Assembly (NCBI GenBank): GCA_038146805.1
Contig: JAYQSH010000005.1
Coordinates: forward strand, 310,001 to 374,000
Length of the DNA stretch: 64,000 bases
Source of the DNA: CAIYXB01 sp038146805
GTDB lineage: Bacteria > Cyanobacteriota > Vampirovibrionia > LMEP-6097
Direction: 5' to 3'
Shown: positions 46,785 through 55,194 of the stretch, one piece after another
How positions within the stretch are numbered: the stretch's first letter is position 1
Layout of the letters: each line of letters opens with the position of its first letter
Notes under the pieces: generated by a model
Seen by the model: only the letters and a program-made list of their open reading frames with translations
The model's database searches: none
Told to the model about the DNA's origin: nothing
Program-made: the position numbers and the translations under genes

Positions 46785-48191
46785 TTAGCTAGTTAAAATG
46801 TTTGGTATTAACAAATCAACTTGTATACCACGGGTATTTTTATCATGATCATAATTAGTTACACTCAGCTTGCCGCGCAGACTGTCCTCAGAAATATTTC
46901 TGATAATTTCCCAACCCAAACCAGTACTTTTTTTATAATCGAAACCCTCTTTAAAACCACCACCATCATCTTTAAAGAGCATATGCAGGTTTTTTTCTTT
47001 TGCCATCAAACTTATGTCGATTTTAGAAATTTTACCCATGGTATGTTCCAAAGTATTAGTCAAGATTTCATTAAAGACCAAAGCTAAATTAGTTGCATCT
47101 TCACTAAGCATAAAAATTTTATCGGGGCAATTAAAAATCAGTTGCACATCTTCAGCACCAAAAGATGTAATGAGACCCTTTAAAATAATTTGCGCAAGCT
47201 GACCAAAGTCAACGTTTTCGATATCATTAGAGCGAGCCAAATGTTCATGCACTAGAGCAATGCTATTGGTTCGATTAATTGCTTCATTAAAAGAACTTTC
47301 AAGCTCTGGGTTTCGTCTTTTTTGCATTCTTAGCAAAGAAACAATTGTTTGCAAATTATTTTTTACACGATGATGAATTTCTTTTAGAAGTGTCTCTTTC
47401 ATTTTCACTTCTGAATTATCTTTTAAAAGTAAAACTTGGAAATCATCACTAATTTGCACATAACGCAAAACCAAATTGCGCTGTCTCAAAGTGATTTCTT
47501 CTTTTTTGACCACCGCTTGACTAAGAATTTTTTTATTGATTTTACGAGGGAAATTAGTAAAAATCTCATCAATGTGCCGTCCAATAAGCTGAGATGCATG
47601 CTCTGCAATTTCAGAGAGCAAGTTTACAGAAAGTGGGTTTGCAAAAAATATATTTTGTGCTCCATCAGTAGTTTTTAAAATTAATGAGCCCTCACCAAAA
47701 GCAATATTTGGAAAAGTTGTTTTGTCGATTATTTTTTGTTTAACTGATTTAATCAAAATATCAGCCATCAAATCCCAATGCTGACCTAAAGTAGCACGAG
47801 TTGTATAAATATCTCTTTCGATGGTTATCACCGCATCAGCAACTTTGTTTTTTTTTGTTTCATCAAAAAAAACAGGGAAAGCAAATTCTTGAATACGACG
47901 ATTATTAATAACCAAACCAAATTGTCCAAGAATAGGTTTACCTAAACGAAAAGCTTTAGCAATAAGTACGTCTTTATGCGGCTGAATTTTCACGCCAGTC
48001 TCTGAAGAAACACGCTGGGGACCTAAATACAAAGAATCTTGATTTGGGTGAAAATAATTATGCACAACGATATCGTCATTGTGATTTTTTATAAATAGTT
48101 TTATGTCAGCTTGTAAAAGCTCTGAAACAAAAGGTAAATTAGCATCTAATGATTTTAAAATTTGTTCAGAATCGTTTTTTATTACAGTCAT
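46785..48191 (-). CDS. Sensor histidine kinase, PdtaS-like (HisKA_2)
   Basis: 468 aa, cytosolic (no membrane helix). N-terminal GAF-like kinase sensor (1-150), a PAS-like region (about 160-260), the HisKA_2 box EIHHRVKNNLQTIVSLL with candidate phospho-histidine 273/274, and an ATPase domain (FNEILTNTLEHT, FKDDGGGF, GLGWEIIRNI). This order is that of PdtaS, partner of an ANTAR regulator encoded next. It starts 1 bp after tyrS, so kinase and tRNA synthetase are expressed together. Confidence 0.9.
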   Translation of the reverse strand: MTVIKNDSEQILKSLDANLPFVSELLQADIKLFIKNHNDDIVVHNYFHPNQDSLYLGPQRVSSETGVKIQPHKDVLIAKAFRLGKPILGQFGLVINNRRIQEFAFPVFFDETKKNKVADAVITIERDIYTTRATLGQHWDLMADILIKSVKQKIIDKTTFPNIAFGEGSLILKTTDGAQNIFFANPLSVNLLSEIAEHASQLIGRHIDEIFTNFPRKINKKILSQAVVKKEEITLRQRNLVLRYVQISDDFQVLLLKDNSEVKMKETLLKEIHHRVKNNLQTIVSLLRMQKRRNPELESSFNEAINRTNSIALVHEHLARSNDIENVDFGQLAQIILKGLITSFGAEDVQLIFNCPDKIFMLSEDATNLALVFNEILTNTLEHTMGKISKIDISLMAKEKNLHMLFKDDGGGFKEGFDYKKSTGLGWEIIRNISEDSLRGKLSVTNYDHDKNTRGIQVDLLIPNILTS

Positions 48192-48192
48192 A

Positions 48193-49395
48193 TCAATGCG
48201 TAAGTTTTAAAAATTTTCTTTTTCCAACTTGCAAAACAGCTTCTTGAGCTGGGTTAAGCTCAAAATTTGGATCATCAATTTTTTCTCCAGCAAGTTTGAC
48301 ACCGCCTCCAGCTATTAATCTTTTTGCTTCGCCTTTTGAAGCACATAATTTTGAGTCAGAAAGTAAATCAATGACGCGAACTGTTTGCGTGAGTTTCATT
48401 TCTGGAATATCATCAGGCACTTCTTTATTTTTAAATTGATTGATAAAATTTTGAGCACTTCTTTGAGCAGTATCACTATCATAGTAAATAGAAACTATTT
48501 TTTGAGCCAACTCATCTTTTAAATTACGTGGATTTTCACCTGAGTCTAAACGACTTTGATAAGCAGTAATATCAACCGGCAATGCCTGAGCAGCTAAAGC
48601 AAAGTAATCTAAAATAAGTGCATCAGGAATACTCATAGTTTTTCCATAAATATCATCAGCACCATCATTAATACCAATATAATTTTGATATGATTTGGAC
48701 ATTTTTTTTGTGCCATCAAGACCTACCAACAAAGGCATAGTCATTGCCATTTGTGGTTCTTGCTCATAAGACCTTTGCAAATCTCTACCAACCATTAGAT
48801 TAAATAATTGATCAGTACCGCCTAACTCAATATCAGCTTGCAATTCAACACTATCGTAACCTTGCAATAAAGGATAAATAATCTCATGAGCATAAAGAGC
48901 TTGACCTGCATCTAATCTTTTACCAAAAGCATCTTTTGCAATCATTTGATTAACAGTAACTTTTGCTGCAAGTTTAATCATGTCAGTCATAGAAAATTTT
49001 GCAAACCAATCTGCATTATTTACAATTTGTACTTTATTAATATCAAGTACCTTTGAAACTTGATCTATATAAGTTTGAGCATAAGTGTTTACTTCTTGCG
49101 CGCTTAAAGCAGGTCTTGCTTCATTACGACCAGAAGGATCGCCGACTTGGGCGGTATAGCCGCCAATAAGCAATATTGCCTGATGACCAAAATCTTGAAA
49201 TTGTTTAAGTTTATTGATACAAACCATATGCCCCAAATGTAAATCTGAACTTGTTGGATCAATACCAAGTTTTACTTTTAGAGGTTTTTTGGTTTTTTCA
49301 GATTTAACTAAAAGCTCTTTGAGAGCATCAACACCACCGGGCTTAAGGTCAACAACACCTTGAGATAAAATTTTGATTTGCTCGTCTATATTCAT
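48193..49395 (-). CDS. tyrS: Tyrosyl-tRNA synthetase
   Basis: 400 aa class I synthetase. HIGH-type motif in GIDPTSSDLHLGHMV, tyrosine pocket region GGYTAQVGDPSGRNEARP, ELGGTDQLFNLMVGRD, KMSKS motif in KKMSKSYQNYIG, and a C-terminal S4-like domain (GEAKRLIAGGGVKLAGEKI). It lies 5 bp after the TPR gene and 1 bp before the kinase. Confidence 0.96.
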   Translation of the reverse strand: MNIDEQIKILSQGVVDLKPGGVDALKELLVKSEKTKKPLKVKLGIDPTSSDLHLGHMVCINKLKQFQDFGHQAILLIGGYTAQVGDPSGRNEARPALSAQEVNTYAQTYIDQVSKVLDINKVQIVNNADWFAKFSMTDMIKLAAKVTVNQMIAKDAFGKRLDAGQALYAHEIIYPLLQGYDSVELQADIELGGTDQLFNLMVGRDLQRSYEQEPQMAMTMPLLVGLDGTKKMSKSYQNYIGINDGADDIYGKTMSIPDALILDYFALAAQALPVDITAYQSRLDSGENPRNLKDELAQKIVSIYYDSDTAQRSAQNFINQFKNKEVPDDIPEMKLTQTVRVIDLLSDSKLCASKGEAKRLIAGGGVKLAGEKIDDPNFELNPAQEAVLQVGKRKFLKLTH

Positions 49396-49400
49396 TTTAA

Positions 49401-51014
49401 TTAACCGTGGGTGATGCTATCACTGTCAATAATTAATTTTACACGGTTTTTCAAATCTTCATTATTAGAATTTGATATAAAATAGTCCCAAGTTTGTTTT
49501 GCTAAGCCTTTTTCACCCAAGTCCCAATAAACTAAACCTAAGACATAGTAAACCTGAGTAAAGCTTGGATTAATTTCCTTGACAATTTCATATTGTTTTT
49601 TTGCGTTATCTAAGTCTTTGTTTTCTTGTAAAAGCAATCCATAATTGTAATTAGAAAGCAAGTCTTTTGGGTAATTAGTTACTATGCGCTTATACATTGC
49701 AATAGCTTCATCTTTATAGCCAAGAGCTTTAAAATTATTTGCAGCTCCTTGCAAGGCATTAAGATTGTTTGGTTGCTCTTGTAAAATTGTTTGGTATTCA
49801 GAAAGTGCTTCAAATAAATTGTTTTGTGAGTGTAATAAATTAGCTAATTTTAAACGCGTTGTAATTGTCTCATCTAGAGCAGAAGCTAAACGCAATTGCT
49901 CAATAGCTTTTCTTTCATCAGACAAATGAATTAAAAAATCTGCATATAAATTTCTTGCTTCAACACTTGCTGGGTCTTCTTTAATCCAACTATTTATAAT
50001 TCTTTCTGCCTCTACATTTTTGCCAAGCGCAATTTTAATAAAGCTCAATTCTTTATAGACATCTTTATCATTCAAGAATTCATCAGAATGATTTTCATCT
50101 TCTAAAAGTTGTTCAAAACTAGATTCTGCAGATTCTAGGTCTTGCTCCATCTTGTATGCAATACCCAAGTTATACTGCACATTGTTTTTAAATAGTTTTT
50201 CGTTTTCAGTGGGAGTTTGGTTTGGATCTTCAAGAACCAAATAATTATCTAATAAATCTTTATAGTATTTAATTGCGACACCATGATCACCCATTTCTTG
50301 CCTTAAAGAAGCTAACAAAAATATGACTTCAGTATCATTGGGTTTTTCTTGTAATAATTCTTCGTATTCATTTTTAGCATTTTCATTTTGTCCAAGTGAA
50401 TAATAAATCTGAGCTAAATTAAATCTACTTTTATGGTCATTTGGATTAATCTCGATTGCTTTTTTGTAATCTTCAACTGCTTTTAACAACTCATTTTGAG
50501 ATTGAAAAATATATGCAGAAATTGCATATTCATCGATAGATTCAAAGGCGACGATCGCCTCATCTTCTTGTTGGTTTGACCAATAGGTGTGAGCCAGAGC
50601 TTTTTTCCACTTTGGTTCTGACTTTAAAGATAAAGCTTTTTCATAATTGATTACTGCATTATCGAGATTGTCTTGCTTGTGAGCAATGAAAGCTAAGTCA
50701 GCATAAAGGTTTGGAACATTTGGATCAATAGCAACTGCTTTATCATAACTTTCTTTTGCTTTATCAAATTGAGACAAAGCTAACCAAGAGTCGCCAAGAT
50801 TTTTTAAAATGCTGTAATCATCTGGAAGGTATTTGAGAACATAATTATATTGTTCGATAGCCGCCATGTAATTATCAGTTGCCTGCAAAGCCGCTCCCAA
50901 ATAACTTCTGGCTTTGAGATTTTCAGGGTAGGCTAAAACAACTTTATTAAAAATTTCAATTGCCTCTTTGAATCGTGCCTCTTCAAAAAATAATCTTGCA
51001 ATATTAGATTGCAA
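49401..51014 (-). CDS. TPR-repeat protein, major part
   Basis: 537 aa from the listed ATG, with about 13-14 tetratricopeptide repeats (for example AYPENLKARSYLGAALQATD, DPNVPNLYADLAFIAHKQDN and NPSFTQVYYVLGLVYWDLGE). Coding-like sequence runs further upstream in frame (NEKDLALKYYIKVANLEPHN, about 51010-51080) to meet the signal-peptide ORF at 51065 in another frame. The native protein was probably about 680 aa and exported. First gene of the tyrS-kinase-regulator operon. Confidence 0.8.
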   Translation of the reverse strand: MQSNIARLFFEEARFKEAIEIFNKVVLAYPENLKARSYLGAALQATDNYMAAIEQYNYVLKYLPDDYSILKNLGDSWLALSQFDKAKESYDKAVAIDPNVPNLYADLAFIAHKQDNLDNAVINYEKALSLKSEPKWKKALAHTYWSNQQEDEAIVAFESIDEYAISAYIFQSQNELLKAVEDYKKAIEINPNDHKSRFNLAQIYYSLGQNENAKNEYEELLQEKPNDTEVIFLLASLRQEMGDHGVAIKYYKDLLDNYLVLEDPNQTPTENEKLFKNNVQYNLGIAYKMEQDLESAESSFEQLLEDENHSDEFLNDKDVYKELSFIKIALGKNVEAERIINSWIKEDPASVEARNLYADFLIHLSDERKAIEQLRLASALDETITTRLKLANLLHSQNNLFEALSEYQTILQEQPNNLNALQGAANNFKALGYKDEAIAMYKRIVTNYPKDLLSNYNYGLLLQENKDLDNAKKQYEIVKEINPSFTQVYYVLGLVYWDLGEKGLAKQTWDYFISNSNNEDLKNRVKLIIDSDSITHG

Positions 51015-51064
51015 AAGAGTATTATGAGGTTCTAAATTTGCAACTTTGATATAGTACTTTAAAG

Positions 51065-51442
51065 CTAAATCCTTTTCATTAACTCTTCTAAAGTTTTTGC
51101 CATCAAAAGATTAGCCATAGTGTCTGAGCTTTTGAGACTAATTGCTTTTTTGAAATATTCTTTAGCTGTAATGAGAGACTGTTCTTTTGAGACACCAGTG
51201 TAATTGAGTTCTAATAAACCTAATTTAACGTAGGTTGCAAAGTCACGTTTTTCAAGTTGACTCGCATAACGAAGCAAATTCTTTGCCGCTGTCGGCTTGT
51301 TATCTTTTTCAGATTTAAGTGCCTCTACATAAGTATTTATAAATTCTGGCGCTAAAGTTTGTTGAGAGTTTGCGGGCAAAGAAAAACTGAGACTGCAAGC
51401 TAAAAAACTAGGTATAAACAATAATTGTGAAAAACGTTTCAT
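51065..51442 (-). pseudogene. Signal-peptide N-terminus of the TPR protein, frameshifted
   Basis: 125 aa. Signal peptide MKRFSQLLFIPSFLACSLSF then SLPANS, followed by TPR-like helices (NLLRYASQLEKRDFATYVKL). It stops at LEELMKRI. One base shift around 51075-51085 would join it to VNEKDLALKYYIKVAN of the downstream frame. Without the join, the large TPR part would lose its export signal. Confidence 0.65.
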
Positions 51443-51654
51443 TACACTCTTAACTTCTTTATTATAAACAAACTTTACAAGAAAGGACTATTAACTAAAG
51501 ACATTATTTTTTTCTTTAAAGTTCCTTAAAAAATCAACGTGCCAGGCACAAAGAACACTATTTTTGCACTTATCTTAAGCCCCCTGCTTAATTAGGGAAA
51601 TATAGGAGATAAGACTGCCTAGCATGATAAGAAAATAATTACTAGAATTAACTC

Positions 51655-52689
51655 ATGTCGAAATTTCAAGCTGTTCTATTTTATAAACCAAAAAAAATCA
51701 AACTTGCAGAACTTGAGAGAAAAGACCTACACAAAAATGAAGTTCGAGTAAAAATTCTTTATGCTTTGACAGGTGGCACAGATGTTAAAACATATTTGCG
51801 AGGTCACCCAAAATTGATTAAAGAAACCCCTTCAACTTTTGGTTATGAATTATGCGGAGAAGTTATCGAAAGTAAAAACCCAAAATTTCAAATTGGCGAC
51901 AAAATTATTTCTGCAAATACGGTACCTTGTGATAAATGTTTTTTTTGTAACAAAAACCAAGCCGAGCTATGTGAAAATCTGGAATTTCTCAACGGTTCCT
52001 TTGCCCAAGAAATTGTGATTCCAGCAGCACTTGCAAAAGTCAATCTATATAAAATTTCCAAAACAATTGACCCTAAAATCGCGGCTTTCACTCAAACACT
52101 TGCAGTATGCCTTTTAGGATTTGAAAGAACACATATTAAAGACAATGACATTGTTTGTGTTTACGGCATTGGCGCCGTTGGACAGTGTTTTATACAACTT
52201 TGTAAAACCTTACGAGAAAACGTAACTGTTGTTGCAATTGGTTCTTCGGATATCAAAAAAAAACTTGCAAAAAAATATAAAGCTGACCTAGTCTTAGATT
52301 ACAAAAAAGATGATATCGAAAAAGAAATTAAAAAACTCTATCCGCATGGCGTTGATAAAATCATTGAAGCAACTGGAAAGCCTGAAGTATGGCAAGATTG
52401 TTTAAAGTTTGTTCGTCAAGGTGGTTTGATAAATTATTTTGGTGGCTGCCCAAAAGATTCTAGTATAAAAATTTCTACCTATGATTTACACTACAAAGAA
52501 ATTACTCTGACTGGTAGTTTTCATCATACACCTAAACATATTCAACAAGCACTGACTCTATTACAAAGTAATGTGATCAAGGTTGATGATTTGATTAGTG
52601 ACACTATGCAGCTTGAAGATTTAGAAAAAGCTTTAAAATTAATGATCAAAGGCGAGGCAATTAAAGTTGCTATTAAAACTTCCCATTAG
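51655..52689 (+). CDS. Medium-chain (zinc) dehydrogenase with altered catalytic-zinc site
   Basis: 344 aa of the alcohol/polyol dehydrogenase superfamily. The structural-zinc cysteines are present at 92, 95, 98 and 106 (CDKCFFCNKNQAELC). The NAD(P) motif is VYGIGAVGQ with GxGxxG at 171-176. The catalytic zinc site is changed: the usual Cys-Gly-x-Asp reads GGTD (Gly40) and the usual GHE reads GYE (Tyr64). The enzyme may act without catalytic zinc, or on unusual substrates. It stands alone, flanked by repeats. Confidence 0.75.
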   Translation: MSKFQAVLFYKPKKIKLAELERKDLHKNEVRVKILYALTGGTDVKTYLRGHPKLIKETPSTFGYELCGEVIESKNPKFQIGDKIISANTVPCDKCFFCNKNQAELCENLEFLNGSFAQEIVIPAALAKVNLYKISKTIDPKIAAFTQTLAVCLLGFERTHIKDNDIVCVYGIGAVGQCFIQLCKTLRENVTVVAIGSSDIKKKLAKKYKADLVLDYKKDDIEKEIKKLYPHGVDKIIEATGKPEVWQDCLKFVRQGGLINYFGGCPKDSSIKISTYDLHYKEITLTGSFHHTPKHIQQALTLLQSNVIKVDDLISDTMQLEDLEKALKLMIKGEAIKVAIKTSH

Positions 52690-52728
52690 GGTCAAGTACA
52701 TTTAACCAATTACAATAAACTTAGTTAA

Positions 52729-52928
52729 GGGACTGATTCCAAACCCCATTTTGAATTTTAAAATACAGTGAAATGTTAAAATCACTAGCAAATGGGGTCA
52801 GAAATCAGTCCCACAAACGACCTTACGCTTAGCTTGTATCACTGCGTGAAACTCACTAAGCGGCGGTGTTTGATTCTTTTGTTAGGCGTGTCTAACCAAA
52901 CACTACTTATGCCCAAATCTAAAGACTA
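52729..52928 (-). mobile_element. Family B element (B6), truncated
   Basis: Starts GGGACTGATTCC and runs through the complete right module, the linker hairpin and part of the left module. It breaks off at about 52928 (CTAAAGACTAGA), so the GGGCGTG end is missing. A family A array begins shortly after. Sequence variants (TATCACTGCGTGAAAC) weaken the middle hairpin. Confidence 0.85.
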
Positions 52929-52947
52929 GAACGACAAAATGTTAAGT

Positions 52948-53102
52948 ATGAGACATGAGAAAAATGACACGGTCCGAGACAAAAATGTCCTAAACATGAG
53001 ACAAAAATGACACGGTCCGAAATGTCCTAAACATGAGACAAAAATGACACGGTCCGAAATGTCCTAAACATGAGACAAAAATGACACGGTCCGGAGTGTC
53101 TC
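52948..53102 (-). repeat. Family A tandem array, four units
   Basis: Four units, most of them 37 bp, of the form ATGAGACAAAAATGACACGG then TCCGAAATGTCCTAAAC. The outer units are degenerate. It ends 2 bp before the TAA stop of the 229-aa gene on the minus strand, in the same orientation relative to that gene as the arrays at mtnP and fabF. Confidence 0.85.
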
Positions 53103-53104
53103 AA

Positions 53105-53794
53105 TTAGGCATCCAAGCGGAATTTACCATCATCACTTGCAATATCAATATTACCGCGCGCTTTCCATTCTACTAATTTAATAGCTAAATCATCTCGCTT
53201 GGTTTTTCTTTGTGTAATTTCATTTTCGATACGTGAAATTTCAGCTTCGATACTTTCAATTTCTGTTTTTTTAATCTTAGGTTGATCTAACTTTACAGTA
53301 AGTTCATCAAGTTTAGCTAAGGCTAAATCATCTTGCCAATCTAATTCTTTAATTTGCTTATGAATTTTCCTATCTAACTTTTCTCTATTACTAGGAAGAT
53401 TTTTAAGATTATCATTAAAATCAGTCACTTTAATTTGCCCTATGGCAATCATTAGTAAAATCTCTTCACGCTTACGACTAAAGCCGGGTACAAGTTTCCT
53501 ACAATCTTTAACGTAATGATCTAAATCAAAAAGAGCTTTTTTAACTGCAATACTTTTAAAAACTTTTAGTTCTGTTTTAAAACAGTTTAAATGCTCTGCC
53601 CAACCTTGAGGATTCAGCTCTCTCCAGTATTTTTCTAATTCTTCTGGTGCTTTTTCATTTTCACCTTTATCCAAACCAGTGATCGCGACTTTAATGGCTA
53701 ATTTAGCCATATAAGTATCAAGCTCGGCTTTTAGTTGAGCTGCTGTTTTTTTTGGCTGTGGGTCTTTTTCAACCATCTTTGTATCATCATACAA
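53105..53794 (-). CDS. Charged coiled-coil protein, unknown
   Basis: 229 aa, highly charged. Central part has LNPQGWAEHLNCFKTELKVF, FDLDHYVKDCRKLVPGFSRK. The C-terminal 100 residues look like a coiled coil (IESIEAEISRIENEITQRK). No signal peptide or membrane segment. It is flanked by a family A array at its stop and a family B copy upstream. No family was recognised. Confidence 0.55.
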   Translation of the reverse strand: MYDDTKMVEKDPQPKKTAAQLKAELDTYMAKLAIKVAITGLDKGENEKAPEELEKYWRELNPQGWAEHLNCFKTELKVFKSIAVKKALFDLDHYVKDCRKLVPGFSRKREEILLMIAIGQIKVTDFNDNLKNLPSNREKLDRKIHKQIKELDWQDDLALAKLDELTVKLDQPKIKKTEIESIEAEISRIENEITQRKTKRDDLAIKLVEWKARGNIDIASDDGKFRLDA

Positions 53795-53841
53795 TAGTTT
53801 TAACTAGTGTTAATCGGCTTATATATGACAAAGTTTTATTT

Positions 53842-54075
53842 ATGGGCGTGCTTCCAAACCCGTAATAAGTATCTCGAGTCTTTAGATTTGGGCATAAGTA
53901 GGGTTTGGTTAGACACGCCTAACAAAAGAATCAAACACCGTCGCTTAGTGAGTTTCACGCAGTGAAACAAGCTAAGCGTAAGGTCGTTTGTGGGACTGAT
54001 TTCTGACCCCATTTGCTAGTGATTTTAACATTTCACTGTATTTTAAAATTCAAAATGGGGTTTGGAATCAGTCCC
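53842..54075 (+). mobile_element. Family B element (B7), complete copy with target duplication
   Basis: 234 bp. Reference copy: GGGCGTGCTTCCAAACCC at the left, GGGTTTGGAATCAGTCCC at the right (15 of 18 positions complementary), TTTAT at 53837-53841 and 54076-54080. Inside are a left hairpin module (CCAAACCC with GGGTTTGG), a central nested stem (CGCTTAG/CTAAGCG around GTTTCACGCAGTGAAAC), and a right module (GGGACTGATT and CCCCATTT with their complements). No ORF of note. Confidence 0.92.
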
Positions 54076-54085
54076 TTTATAAAAA

Positions 54086-55084
54086 CTATGCTGTTAACAA
54101 ATACTGATCCCAAGGTGCCTTAATAGTACCTAAATTAATTGAAGCAACAAATTCAATAGCACGCTCTGTAGGTGTTTTTTTGATCTCTTGTAAAGGGCTA
54201 GGAGGTGCTTCTCTTTGAGTATTTTTTTGTAAATTTCTTAATGAAAGTAAATCGGCTCTTTCACCAGCAGAATTTGTAACAGAGCGAGCGAGAGCATCTT
54301 GAATAGAACTAAGTTCAGAATCATTATCAGAAGAAACCATAGTTCTCACTAAGTTTAAATTCTCTTCTCCAGCTTTTAATAAATCTGCCGCACTTAAACT
54401 ATCGCCTTTTAGAGTTGAATAAAAATCATCTACCAACTCAAGCATTGATTCTGATAAAGGACCTTTAGCTAATTCACGTTGCACAAATGCAACAAACTTT
54501 TTACCTCTGTCGGCACCAAGTGTATAAATTTTCTCTAGTTTTGCATCAAGAGGATTTTTAGTTTTCTTCTTTGCTTGTTTTTGGTTAGCACCAACATCAT
54601 CTTGACTTTGAACAGCTTGAGCAACAACTTGATGATTTTGCTGTACTTCAGGTTTATCAGTAGAAGGTACTTGAGACTTAGCTTTTGCTAAACCTTGGTG
54701 GTTCATTTGTTGTACAAAGTTTTTAGCGGCTTGCTGTTTTAACTCTTTATCTTTTTTATTTAAACTAACTGCTTGACTTAAATTTTTACTAGTTGCTTGC
54801 TCGTTTGGAGTAGAAATTTTCTTTTGAAAAGAATCCAAATGTTTACGATTGGCTGCAGCCCCTCTTCTTAAATCTTGTGCATTTTGACTTTGTCTTTGAA
54901 CAACAGTTTCATTTTTCTCAAAAACATCTTTTTCTAATTGAGGCTTTGAAGTATTTGCTGTAGGTTTTGCAACAGTCTTTGCAATTGTTTTAATAGCAGC
55001 TTTTGGCCCCTGCATTCTATCTCTTGCAGATTGTTTTGGTATTTGAGGAGCTTGAAATCCTCTGCTGTTTGAATCAACTGGCAT
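54086..55084 (-). CDS. Gln/Lys/Ala-rich protein, unknown
   Basis: 332 aa. The N-terminal half is low-complexity and basic (KAAIKTIAKTVAKPTANTSK, QQAAKNFVQQMNHQG), probably disordered. The C-terminal half is more ordered (GADRGKKFVAFVQRELAKG, MLELVDDFYSTLKGDSLSAA, EENLNLVRTMVSSDNDSELS). No signal peptide. It is transcribed separately from the upstream 197-aa gene because a terminator lies between them. No family was recognised. Confidence 0.55.
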   Translation of the reverse strand: MPVDSNSRGFQAPQIPKQSARDRMQGPKAAIKTIAKTVAKPTANTSKPQLEKDVFEKNETVVQRQSQNAQDLRRGAAANRKHLDSFQKKISTPNEQATSKNLSQAVSLNKKDKELKQQAAKNFVQQMNHQGLAKAKSQVPSTDKPEVQQNHQVVAQAVQSQDDVGANQKQAKKKTKNPLDAKLEKIYTLGADRGKKFVAFVQRELAKGPLSESMLELVDDFYSTLKGDSLSAADLLKAGEENLNLVRTMVSSDNDSELSSIQDALARSVTNSAGERADLLSLRNLQKNTQREAPPSPLQEIKKTPTERAIEFVASINLGTIKAPWDQYLLTA

Positions 55085-55140
55085 TATTTATAAAGTACAA
55101 ATTTGAGTTTAAGGTTCAGTTAAAAAAAGCCTTTAAAAAT

Positions 55141-55171
55141 AAAAAAGTGGTAGTAAAACTACCACTTTTTT
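55141..55171 (-). terminator. Intrinsic terminator after the 197-aa gene
   Basis: AAAAAAGTGGTAGT pairs with ACTACCACTTTTTT around AAA, perfect stem. It works for minus-strand transcription ending at 55195; the A-tract gives the U-run. Confidence 0.88.
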
Positions 55172-55194
55172 GAGGGAGGGAGAACTAAAATTAA

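Noticed and set aside
52948..53102. Tandem A units as a CRISPR array
   Set aside because: The unit itself repeats end to end with no variable spacers, and there are no cas genes.
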